NCBI RefSeq assembly: GCF_009870125.1
Contig: NC_046683.1
Span: 52,839,869 to 52,903,868, forward strand
Reading direction: 5' to 3'
Source: Drosophila pseudoobscura
Lineage: Eukaryota > Arthropoda > Insecta > Diptera > Drosophilidae
Length of the DNA: 64,000 nt
Shown: positions 36,521-44,640 of the stretch, piece after piece
Layout of the letters: each line of letters starts with the position of its first letter
Numbering within the stretch: the stretch's first letter is position 1
The notes under the pieces: model-generated
Told to the model about the DNA's origin: nothing
Seen by the model: the letters and a program-made list of their open reading frames with translations, nothing else
Database searches by the model: none
Translations under genes and position numbers: made by a program

Positions 36521-36615
36521 GGGTGTAACGAGCGGTCCACTGTCGTGCCTTGGGATTGGGGTCCGCCGGCAGCGATAGACGTCTGATGAACACAATAAGA
36601 TTCTCAGTGATCATG
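36521..36615 (-). pseudogene. E2 remnant (C-terminal part of a UBC domain), left copy
   Basis: Minus-strand translation gives TENLIVFIRRLSLPADPNP followed directly by KARQWTARY. This matches TVEKILLSIRSLLSDPNP and the final AQEWTARY of E2-B, with the roughly 25 residues between deleted. No catalytic Cys region remains. It lies between E2-A1's upstream region and E2-B1's 3' end, so the array once had a further E2 gene. Confidence 0.75.
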
Positions 36616-36853
36616 GCCGGCGATCTTCCGTCCGACTGCTCCCCGTCTTGACGAACTCGCGGATGATATGACGAAAGTATTTTGCAATTTCTACGAAACA
36701 TTTTCACAGCCTACGTCTTTATTTCAGTCAAAAAATGATTGTATGTATATGTTACCATGCAGCTCATGTTCATGTGTGTTTAGTGACAGATACCAACAAA
36801 GATGCTCAAAGAATTTGGAAAACGCTGTGTATCCGTGGATGAGATGTTTGGGA

Positions 36854-37765
36854 TTATTCAGACGTTGAGTCCACTGGCTGGGCGTAGCGGGCGGTCCACT
36901 CCTGTGCCCTGCGGTCGTGCTGCTCGCGGTTCGTCTTGTACAGCTGGGCAGCGGCGCCGTTCAAGGGGCTCTCGGGGTTGGGGTCCGACAGCAGCGACCG
37001 GATGGACAAAAGTATCTTCTCCACGGTCAGGGCGGGCGACCAAGCCGAGTGAAGAATATCCACGCAGATATCTTGGCGGTAAATATTGCAGTGGTACACC
37101 CTTGTACGGAACAGTATAGCCGGTGGTCGAGCCGGGTACGTCTGCGGAAAGTGAAGGCGTAGTTCAAAGTGGCCGCCCTCGTAGGGCGTGCCCAAGGGCC
37201 CGAGAATAACGGCCTTCCAGACGTAGATACAGTCGTCCACTAACTCCACCGTGCACCCGTCCGTCGGATCGCTCGTCATTTTCGCCATCTCCGTGCGGAG
37301 GCGGCGTACGCCTAATTCAGTGCCCATTTCCAGTACATTTTCTGGCGCCGCAGCTCCACGGCCAGCGGTCATAGCATCCGGCATTTCAAGATCGGCACGC
37401 TGTTGGAATAACATCTCGAAGTTCCCACGGTCTATGAGGTGCCAGGCACCATCCAAATACACGTTGACGCGGGCGCTGTTAGTCTCGCGGCGGTTGACAA
37501 CGGGAGGGTCCTCAGCGGGCGGCTGGTTGGGAGCGATCTGGATTGCACGGCGCCGGCTGGCAGCGGTGGTGGTCCTGCGGCGCCGGCTAGCAGTGGTGGT
37601 GGTCCTGCGGCGCTGGCTGGCAGTGGTGGTGGTCCTGCGGCGCCCGTGAACGGATATGGATATGGCCTCCACTGCGCGGAGGAACGCAGCGCGTCGGGTC
37701 AAGGGCGGGGCGGCAGGGGACGCCGGGTTGGCCGCCAAAATTCGATCACTTCTGCGGGGCGCCAT
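36854..37765 (-). CDS. E2-B1: ubiquitin-conjugating enzyme with basic N-terminal extension, 303 aa
   Basis: Paralogue of E2-A1 with the same UBC fold. VILGPLGTPYEGGHFELRLH, LHFPQTYPARPP, HCN in place of HPN, catalytic Cys about 234 (DICVDIL), WSPALTVEKILLSIRSLL and a C-terminal WTARYAQ can be read. The N-terminus carries three RRRTTTTAS-type repeats. A linker unlike that of E2-A (ARVNVYLDGAWHLIDRGN and on) adds about 35 residues. The start is MAPRR at 37,765, preceded by a 57-nt leader intron (37,825-37,769). A minus-strand AATAAA lies near 36,718. It differs from E2-B2 by one residue (Asp versus Ala in LI[D/A]RGN), so the two are recent duplicates or are kept alike by gene conversion. Confidence 0.87.
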   Translation of the reverse strand: MAPRRSDRILAANPASPAAPPLTRRAAFLRAVEAISISVHGRRRTTTTASQRRRTTTTASRRRRTTTAASRRRAIQIAPNQPPAEDPPVVNRRETNSARVNVYLDGAWHLIDRGNFEMLFQQRADLEMPDAMTAGRGAAAPENVLEMGTELGVRRLRTEMAKMTSDPTDGCTVELVDDCIYVWKAVILGPLGTPYEGGHFELRLHFPQTYPARPPAILFRTRVYHCNIYRQDICVDILHSAWSPALTVEKILLSIRSLLSDPNPESPLNGAAAQLYKTNREQHDRRAQEWTARYAQPVDSTSE

Positions 37766-38187
37766 TACCTGCAAGACGGCAAAGAGCTTAGAAACAGTTT
37801 TACGGAGAATACAATAATTTCTTACGTTCAGATTATTGAAAATGTGATTTTTATTTTGCCAGAACGACTTACAGCGTCGCACATGAAATGAAAGAGAGAG
37901 AGGTATGTTTTCCAGCAGTTTCTTTCGACTCGGTTTCCAGCACTGCAGCACGGCTTCCTTTGACTCGGTTTCCAACACTACATTTTGCCCAGCCGTTTTC
38001 CGTTTCTCTGATTTGAACTTTCAAGTTTCCCCCGCCGTATACGATTCTGTATTGAATACAGTCAAATAATTATATTGTACTGTATAGCCCCAGCAATAAT
38101 ACACAGGATTGGAATTGGGAGCTCTTTTAAGTTTTGTGTGGATTATAAATCCCACTGGCTTAACAAACTGCTTTATTTGCAAAAGTT

Positions 38188-38283
38188 TTACGCCGACATG
38201 TAGTCCATGGCGGTGGTGCCGGTGCACAGCACGGTCTTCTTGCCGGCCGCCCAGCTCTGAATGCTGCCCCTCTGCTTAGACAT
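38188..38283 (-). pseudogene. Broken KHK1 5' end (31-codon remnant)
   Basis: The first 28-29 codons of KHK1 (MSKQRGSIQSWAAGKK on) are repeated exactly in frame from the ATG at 38,283. The copy then breaks at about 38,193 into E2-B1 upstream sequence, which supplies a stop (TAA, 38,190-38,188) two codons later. It marks the tandem-duplication junction and shows the unit started inside KHK1. Confidence 0.88.
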
Positions 38284-38473
38284 CTCCTCTCCGCAATTTT
38301 GAATACAGTTTCATACAAGTTCCAACGGGGATAATATTTGAAATCTACGGCGTACTCGGGTGTGGAACAGCCTCCTTTTCTGGGAGACGAGCATTGAAAC
38401 ATCTCCGAATAACTTTTCGATCTCGACACTGAAACCATCAAAATTATTCGAAATTCAACAAAGAAAACAAACA
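38284..38473 (+). promoter_or_regulatory. KHK2 promoter (intact copy of the divergent KHK promoter)
   Basis: A 190-bp gap between the broken KHK1 start (minus) and KHK2 start (plus). The first 145 bp match 34,532-34,677, and the remainder is unique to this copy and includes the KHK2 leader ending AAACAAACAATG. No TATA box is evident. Confidence 0.6.
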
Positions 38474-39658
38474 ATGAGCCATCTGTGTGCCCCCAGCGTG
38501 ATGAAGGCCGTGCTGTGCGTCGGCTGCACGGAGGTGGCGTACGTGACGAATGTGGAGCGGTTCCCCGAGAAGGGCTCGCGGGTGCAGTGCCAGAGCGCCT
38601 TCATGCAGCGCAACGGCAGGACCTCCAACGTGTGCACGGCCCTGCGCCTGCTGGGCGCCCGCGTGGAGCTCTTCGGGATGCTCAGCAGGCTGGGCACCTT
38701 CCGCATGGTGCTGGACGATCTGCGCCGCCGGGATATCGTCATCAGCAACTGCTCCTGGACGGACGAGAGCCCCAAGTTCTCGACGATCATCCGGGAGAGA
38801 AGGACGGGCACCTGCACGGTGGTGCGCTGCACCAAGGCGTTCCCCTACGTGACGGCCAGGGAGTTCGAGAAGCTGGACCTATCCCTCTACGGCTGGGTGC
38901 ACTTCGAGGCGCGCAGCGCCCGGGAGACTGTCCTGATGATGCGCCGCGTCCTGGACCACAACAACGGGCTGGCCCAGGAGGATCGCATTGTGGTGTCGCT
39001 GCTGGTGTACGATGCCCTCGAGGACAACCTGGATCTGCTCAGCCTCTGCGACTATGTGCTGTTCGGCCGGCAGCTGGCCCTCGAGGTGGGCTGGAGCTCG
39101 GCGCACGTGGCCTGCGAGCAGTTGAACAGCGCCCTCCGGACGCCCCGGTCCATACGCACGCGCCGGCCGTGCATCATCTGCCCGTGGGGCAAGCAGGGGG
39201 CGGTCTGCATGGACGCCCAGGGCAACTTCTACGAGCTGCCCGCCCACACGCCGAAGAGCATCGTGGACAGGATGGGCGACGGCGAGTGCTTCACGGCCGG
39301 CTTCATCTACGCCACCTTCGTGCGCAGGCGCGGCCTGAGCGGGGCCGTGGACTTTGCCAACCTCGTGGCCAGCCACAAGATCGCCAGCGTCGGCTTCGAC
39401 GACATCGCCAACCTCCAGATCAGTCCGCAGAAGCTCGAGCCGCCGCCCGTTGAGGACAGCGAAAGGTCCTCAGAGTCCGAGGACCTCACCAACGAGCAGC
39501 GCACCTGCCGCAAGTACCTGAACCGACCCTTCTATACCCTGGAGCCACACAACAGCTCCATCCACGAGGCCGTCGTAGGCCCCGAGCCAGAGTCGGAGCC
39601 AATGTCGGAAGATACTGTGAAGGCTGCCTGGGAACGTTTGAGCAAGACGGCCTATTAA
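38474..39658 (+). CDS. KHK2: ketohexokinase-like pfkB protein with altered active-site motif, 394 aa
   Basis: Single exon. The start ATG at 38,474 has good fly context (AACAATG). The pfkB fold matches KHK1 along its length: RTSNVCTALRLLG near residue 52, LFGML, a CPWGKQGAVC ATP-site block, and VDRMGDGECFTAGFIYA near residue 265. In the last motif the family GAGD is GDGE, so the catalytic Asp position (about 271) holds Glu and the anion-hole Ala is Asp. Activity may be lost or changed. The pfkB domain ends near residue 315. A tail of about 80 residues, acidic and Ser-rich (SERSSESED), has no counterpart in KHK1. It is divergent from the KHK1 remnant, and E2-A2 follows on the opposite strand after 1.1 kb. 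The frame is intact, so it is probably expressed, perhaps as a pseudo-kinase. Confidence 0.86.
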   Translation: MSHLCAPSVMKAVLCVGCTEVAYVTNVERFPEKGSRVQCQSAFMQRNGRTSNVCTALRLLGARVELFGMLSRLGTFRMVLDDLRRRDIVISNCSWTDESPKFSTIIRERRTGTCTVVRCTKAFPYVTAREFEKLDLSLYGWVHFEARSARETVLMMRRVLDHNNGLAQEDRIVVSLLVYDALEDNLDLLSLCDYVLFGRQLALEVGWSSAHVACEQLNSALRTPRSIRTRRPCIICPWGKQGAVCMDAQGNFYELPAHTPKSIVDRMGDGECFTAGFIYATFVRRRGLSGAVDFANLVASHKIASVGFDDIANLQISPQKLEPPPVEDSERSSESEDLTNEQRTCRKYLNRPFYTLEPHNSSIHEAVVGPEPESEPMSEDTVKAAWERLSKTAY

Positions 39659-40020
39659 AGGCAAAGACTCGAGAGGGGGAACTAGTCCAGGACTGTACGT
39701 TTGGGATACTCACAGTTTTCCTCTCCACTGCATAAGTCGATGGGGCTTTCCTCTGCACAGGCCAGCACATTGATGATCCACTCTACAGACTCCACTCTCC
39801 AGTCTCCAGTATGCGATGGTGCCAGTCGTGGCTGGAGGAGGAGGGAGGAGACTCGTCTTTGCCTTGTGCCCTCCAGTGGGACACGATATTTAGGGAGTAG
39901 CATGTGCCTCCTCGAATATAATGAGTTGTAATTGAACTTTAACTTAACCAGAGTCTGTTCTCTTGTTTTGCAAAATAGCTTTCAAAGAAATCTGCTTTTG
40001 GCACAGCTGATTTTCGGCCA

Positions 40021-40040
40021 GTGCTGGAAAACGCCAGCAC
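40021..40040. repeat. 7-bp-arm hairpin
   Basis: GTGCTGG and CCAGCAC flank a 6-nt loop, directly followed by a second CACTGGCG-like half. Confidence 0.6.
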
Positions 40041-40420
40041 GAATTTCTCACTGGCGCGTCTCAGAAAAGAGCTTCCAAAAGAGAAAATGGAATGGCATCG
40101 ATACTATATCGATATGGGAATGAGATATTCCTGGTTTAAAAGATATTTGTTGGATGAATGCATCGATTATTCTTACGATCTATCGCAAACCATTGACTCA
40201 TCCCATATTTGGGTATCGATGAGAGAAAATACTTCATCTTCATGTAATCGTCGCTATGCTTGGTGCGTGCTTAAATTATGCATTCATAAGTACGCTTTGT
40301 TGCGATATTTGTGCATGTCTAATATATTTTCTCGATAGATAGACCGACATGTTCGATATATGATCAATATCGATATATTCTTGAAGATACCCTTCCCTAT
40401 AAACGTTTCTTGCATACAAG

Positions 40421-40451
40421 CACTAACCATACATATACTGTATGGTTAGTG
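40421..40451. repeat. Perfect 13-bp-arm hairpin
   Basis: CACTAACCATACA and its exact reverse complement flank a 5-nt TATAC loop. Could be a transposon end or footprint, or a cruciform; no flanking target duplication was recognised. Confidence 0.8.
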
Positions 40452-40762
40452 ATACAAGTGTGCCCACAGCAGCATTCTTACAAAATATCGTCAGGAATAG
40501 TGTTGCCAGACTCTGCGAGATTTCTGTACCTCAAAAATGCAAAAAAATCAAAACAAAAAGTCGAGATCATGATGCAATTATACCAGGTTGTCTCATCGTT
40601 TGGTCAGTTCTTCGACTGATAACACTAATTTTGCGCAGTAAAGTCTGTTATCATTGTGCGAGGCAAACAACTCACAGCCTGGGCCTTTATTTCAGTCAAA
40701 TATAAATTGTATATTATGCTAGTATGTTCTCATGGTGCACGAAGAATTCGGAAAGTGTGGGA

Positions 40763-41569
40763 TTATTCAGGCTGGGCGAAGCGGCGGGTCCACTGCCGTG
40801 CCATGTAGTTGTACTCCTCGCGGTCCGTCTTGTACAGCTCGGCAGCTGCGCCGTTCATGGGGCTCTCGGGGTTGGGGTCCGACAGCAGCGACCGTATGGA
40901 CAAAAGTATCTTCTCCACGGTCAAGGCGGGCGACCAAGCCGAGTAAAGAATATCCACGCAGATAGCGCCGTTGCGTATGTTGCAATGGTAGACCTCTGTA
41001 AGGAACATCAAAAACGGTGGTCGAGCCGGGTACAACTGCGGAAAGTGAAGGCGTAGTTTAAAGTGGCCGCCCTCGTAGGGCGTGCCCAAGGGCCCGAGAA
41101 TAACGGCCTTCCAGTCGTAGATACAGTCGTCCACTAACTCCACCGTGCACCCGTCCGTCGGATTGCTCGTCATTCTCGCCAACTCTATGCGGAGGCGGCG
41201 CAGGCCTAATTTAGTGCCAAATTCGGCCTGGCTACTGGTGCCACGTTGTCGGTCGGGATTCTGGAGGAGCGTCACGATCGGTGCGGTGTCCTGCACAGGA
41301 AGACGGTTGGTACGGCGGCGATTGGTCCCGCGGCTATTGATCCCGCGACGGTTGGTAACGGGAGGGTCCTCAGCGGGCGGCTGGTTGGCAGCGCTCTGGA
41401 TTGCACGGCGCCGGCTGGCAGTGGTGGTGGTCCTGCGGCGCTGGCTGGCAGTGGTGGTGATCCTGACGCGCCCGGGAATGACCTCCACTGCGCGGCGGAA
41501 CGCAGCGCGTCGGATCAAGGGCGTGGCGGCAGGGACCGCCAAAACACGAGCAGTTCTGCGGGGCGCCAT
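40763..41569 (-). CDS. E2-A2: ubiquitin-conjugating enzyme, duplicate of E2-A1, 268 aa
   Basis: Same length and architecture as E2-A1: Arg/Thr-repeat head, UBC domain, HCN in place of HPN, catalytic Cys about 204 in GAICVDIL. Start MAPRR at 41,569; leader intron about 41,630-41,573. Visible differences from E2-A1 are about eight or nine residues: TAR for SPR near the start, changes in the repeats, Ser for Gly in the linker, ESPMN for ENPMN, and REEYNYM for RAEYDYM. The pair has therefore diverged more than the E2-B pair although both were copied in the same event. That suggests selection on A or conversion in B. The frame is intact. Confidence 0.87.
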   Translation of the reverse strand: MAPRRTARVLAVPAATPLIRRAAFRRAVEVIPGRVRITTTASQRRRTTTTASRRRAIQSAANQPPAEDPPVTNRRGINSRGTNRRRTNRLPVQDTAPIVTLLQNPDRQRGTSSQAEFGTKLGLRRLRIELARMTSNPTDGCTVELVDDCIYDWKAVILGPLGTPYEGGHFKLRLHFPQLYPARPPFLMFLTEVYHCNIRNGAICVDILYSAWSPALTVEKILLSIRSLLSDPNPESPMNGAAAELYKTDREEYNYMARQWTRRFAQPE

Positions 41570-42277
41570 TACCTGCAAGACGGCAAACAGCTTAGAAAAC
41601 ACTTTTACGGGGAATACGATAATTTCTTACGTTCAGATTATTGAAAATTTGATTTTAATTTCCCAGAATGACTCAAAATGTCGCACACGAAATGAAAGAG
41701 AGAGAGAGGTATGTTTTCCAGCAGTTTCTTTCGACTCGGTTTCCAGCACTGCTTCCTTTGACTCGGTTTCCAGCACGGCTTGCTTTGACTCGGTTTCCAA
41801 CACTACATTTTTCCCAGCCGTTTGCCGTTTCTCTGATTTGAACTTTCACGTTTCCCCCGCCGTATGCGATTCTGTATTGAATACAGTCAAATAATTATAT
41901 TGTACTGTATAGCCCCAGCAATAATACACAAGATTGGAATTGGGAGCTCTTTTAAGTTTTGTGTGGATTATAAATCCCACTGGCACAATAACTGCTTTAT
42001 TTTCAAAAGTTTTGCGCCTGAAATGGGAACGATGCGATACGGCGGGCACATAGCACAAATTCAAATCGTGTACATGCTGAAACACATCTTGCTTGAAAAA
42101 TAAAGTTTTAAGTCAACATTTGAATAGCAACAAAAAGTGGAAAATAATGATGGTAGTTGCTGCTGGACGAACGCTCAATGGGGAATTAGTCCGAGCAGCC
42201 ATACACGTGTTTGTGTGTGTTTCTATTGGATACATTCGATTAAAGTGCTGGATCCATATTCTAAAGAAATATGTAAC
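41570..42277. promoter_or_regulatory. E2-A2 upstream region
   Basis: Near-identical to 35,813-36,520: leader intron, TTGACTCGGTTTCC blocks (41,730-41,800), CTGTATTGAATACAG palindrome (41,871-41,885), then the plus-strand stretch ending in AATAAA near 42,100. Confidence 0.45.
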
Positions 42278-42372
42278 GGGTGTAACGAGCGGTCCACTGT
42301 CGTGCCTTGGGATTGGGGTCCGCCGGCAGCGATAGACGTCTGATGAACACAATAAGATTCTCAGTGATCATG
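42278..42372 (-). pseudogene. E2 remnant, right copy
   Basis: Same 95-bp C-terminal UBC relic as at 36,521-36,615, with the same internal deletion. It was therefore already broken before the segment was duplicated. Just beyond it, the right copy has a small tandem CACGAAATTTCTACGAAA duplication not present in the left copy. Confidence 0.75.
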
Positions 42373-42621
42373 GCCGGCGATCTTCCGTCCGACTGCTCCC
42401 CGTCTTGACGAACTCGCGGATGATATGACGAAAGTATTTTGCAATTTCCACGAAATTTCTACGAAACATTTTCACAGCCTACGTCTTTATTTCAGTCAAA
42501 AAATGATTGTATGTATATGTTACCATGTAGCTCATGTTCATGTGTGTTTAGTGACAGATACCAACAAAGATGCTCAAAGAATTTGGAAAACGCTGTGTAT
42601 CCGTGGATGAGATGTTTGGGA

Positions 42622-43533
42622 TTATTCAGACGTTGAGTCCACTGGCTGGGCGTAGCGGGCGGTCCACTCCTGTGCCCTGCGGTCGTGCTGCTCGCGGTTC
42701 GTCTTGTACAGCTGGGCAGCGGCGCCGTTCAAGGGGCTCTCGGGGTTGGGGTCCGACAGCAGCGACCGGATGGACAAAAGTATCTTCTCCACGGTCAGGG
42801 CGGGCGACCAAGCCGAGTGAAGAATATCCACGCAGATATCTTGGCGGTAAATATTGCAGTGGTACACCCTTGTACGGAACAGTATAGCCGGTGGTCGAGC
42901 CGGGTACGTCTGCGGAAAGTGAAGGCGTAGTTCAAAGTGGCCGCCCTCGTAGGGCGTGCCCAAGGGCCCGAGAATAACGGCCTTCCAGACGTAGATACAG
43001 TCGTCCACTAACTCCACCGTGCACCCGTCCGTCGGATCGCTCGTCATTTTCGCCATCTCCGTGCGGAGGCGGCGTACGCCTAATTCAGTGCCCATTTCCA
43101 GTACATTTTCTGGCGCCGCAGCTCCACGGCCAGCGGTCATAGCATCCGGCATTTCAAGATCGGCACGCTGTTGGAATAACATCTCGAAGTTCCCACGGGC
43201 TATGAGGTGCCAGGCACCATCCAAATACACGTTGACGCGGGCGCTGTTAGTCTCGCGGCGGTTGACAACGGGAGGGTCCTCAGCGGGCGGCTGGTTGGGA
43301 GCGATCTGGATTGCACGGCGCCGGCTGGCAGCGGTGGTGGTCCTGCGGCGCCGGCTAGCAGTGGTGGTGGTCCTGCGGCGCTGGCTGGCAGTGGTGGTGG
43401 TCCTGCGGCGCCCGTGAACGGATATGGATATGGCCTCCACTGCGCGGAGGAACGCAGCGCGTCGGGTCAAGGGCGGGGCGGCAGGGGACGCCGGGTTGGC
43501 CGCCAAAATTCGATCACTTCTGCGGGGCGCCAT
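42622..43533 (-). CDS. E2-B2: ubiquitin-conjugating enzyme, duplicate of E2-B1, 303 aa
   Basis: Differs from E2-B1 by a single residue (Ala for Asp in the linker, LIARGN). UBC domain with HCN motif, Cys about 234, C-terminal WTARYAQPVDSTSE. Start MAPRR at 43,533; the leader intron is in the same place (CTTGCAG before GTAATGG). The region upstream is shared with the other E2 genes, but homology stops at about 43,917, the right end of the duplicated unit. The upstream palindrome is altered here (CTTTATT for CTGTATT). The role inferred from the domain is ubiquitin transfer to a substrate or E3 partner not identifiable here. Confidence 0.87.
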   Translation of the reverse strand: MAPRRSDRILAANPASPAAPPLTRRAAFLRAVEAISISVHGRRRTTTTASQRRRTTTTASRRRRTTTAASRRRAIQIAPNQPPAEDPPVVNRRETNSARVNVYLDGAWHLIARGNFEMLFQQRADLEMPDAMTAGRGAAAPENVLEMGTELGVRRLRTEMAKMTSDPTDGCTVELVDDCIYVWKAVILGPLGTPYEGGHFELRLHFPQTYPARPPAILFRTRVYHCNIYRQDICVDILHSAWSPALTVEKILLSIRSLLSDPNPESPLNGAAAQLYKTNREQHDRRAQEWTARYAQPVDSTSE

Positions 43534-43924
43534 TACCTGCAAGACGGCAAAGAGCTTAGAAACAGTTTTACGGAGAATACAATAATTTCTTACGTTCAGA
43601 TTATTGAAAATGTGATTTTTATTTTGCCAGAACGACTTACAACGTCGCACACGAAATGAAAGAGAGAGAGAGGTATGTTTTCCAGCAGTTTCTTTCGACT
43701 CGGTTTCCAGCACTGCAGCACGGCTTGCTTTGACTCGGTTTCCAACACTACATTTTTCCCAGCCGTTTGCCGTTTCTCTGATTTGAACTTTCACGTTTCC
43801 CCCGCCGTATGCGATTCTTTATTGAATACAGTCAAATAATTATATTGTACTGTATAGCCCCAGCAATAATACACAGGATTGGAATTGGGAGCTCTTTTAA
43901 GTTTTGTGTGGATTATATAATTAC

Positions 43925-44640
43925 ATCATGGTCGAGATATTCTGCAGAACGAACGAATCTTTTTTCTCCAGGGATCTGCACAGTCCCTTGGGCAGATGTT
44001 GAGCTTCTCCTAAGCAATGGGTATCGTATCAGCATCAGCTCTGTGTATGCCAATGGGATTTACTACAATATCAGGTTTATTCCAGGAAAATTGAGCCTGA
44101 AACTGCAGCTGTCACGTGTTTTCCTCGACGCTTGCGTTGGCGAGGAGAAGCTACGCCGAGAACTCCGCGAGAGAAGGGCTTACGGTTACCAGGGCTCGAT
44201 ACATTACCGTATCGTTCCCCTCCACGGCCAATGCTGGTCCCCATTCCCGACGCCCTGGGATGGACGGGCACAGCGTGGTGTGCGGCGATATCGAACAGTT
44301 CCAAGAAGTAGTAGTAGCCCCAACCGGACCTCTCCATGAACGAGGTTCCAATTCCAATGAAGTAGCCTCCGACGGAAGAAGAACCTTCGGTAAATGTTTA
44401 AAGCCTTGGCTATCCATTGCTGTTGCTGTTGCTGTTGTTGTTGCCGATTTTGCGCCTTGCACTGATTTATTTGATATTTTCAGAGAGGCGTCAGACCATT
44501 CCGAAATATGTATGGCACCGGAGGGACCTCACCCCAGGGACGAATTGGCCAGAGAAAATATCTGTATTTATGTATTCGGTCGATGGGCGGAAGGAGCACT
44601 GGACGGGGCCCTGTTGCCACAGCATAATTGCCACATGATT
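43925..44640. other. Exon-like block of uncertain strand
   Basis: Several frames are open on both strands. On the plus strand a good acceptor lies at about 43,972 (TTTTTTCTCCAG), and an excellent intron spans 44,390-44,483 (GTAAATG..ATTTTCAG) joining MDGHSVVCGDIEQFQEVVV-type sequence in phase 1 to RRQTIPKYVWHRRD on. On the minus strand, frames containing MERSGWGYYYFLELFDIAAH and AQFSWNKPDIVVNPIGIHRA also look coding, with an acceptor GCAGTTTCAG at about 44,095. I recognise no family. It abuts the right end of the duplication, so it could be a truncated gene. Confidence 0.35.

Larger units (their letters stand above)
34443..38192. repeat. Segmental tandem duplication, left unit
   Basis: This unit runs from KHK1 codon ~30 to just upstream of E2-B1. 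It matches 38,193-43,917, but the left unit lacks about 2.0 kb: most of KHK2 and the KHK2-E2 spacer. Gene offsets are 3,752 bp for the KHK1 start and 5,757-5,768 bp for the E2 genes; the difference is that deletion. Confidence 0.85.
39659..40646. other. KHK2-E2-A2 spacer, absent from the left duplication copy
   Basis: No firm gene. A minus-strand 73-codon frame (39,682-39,903) ends in a Cys/Glu-rich stretch and contains a GTGAGT donor-like site, but nothing supports it. The stretch 40,021-40,400 has ATCGATAT-rich sequence and two hairpins and looks like transposon debris. It joins the E2-A2 3' flank at about 40,647 (GTTATCATTGTGCG), the same point where the left copy joins the broken KHK2. 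Confidence 0.5.
38193..43917. repeat. Segmental tandem duplication, right unit
   Basis: Second copy of the unit, starting at the broken KHK1 junction and ending about 45-50 bp short of the left unit's right edge (GTGGATTATA, then unrelated sequence). It holds the intact KHK2, E2-A2, the E2 remnant and E2-B2. Confidence 0.85.

Noticed and set aside
38485-39453. 322-codon frame overlapping KHK2 in another phase
   Set aside because: Shadow of the GC-rich KHK2 reading frame; Arg/Ala/Gly-rich with no family resemblance.
39682-39903. 73-codon minus-strand frame with Cys/Glu-rich end
   Set aside because: No conserved feature, no partner exon, and absent from the left duplication unit.
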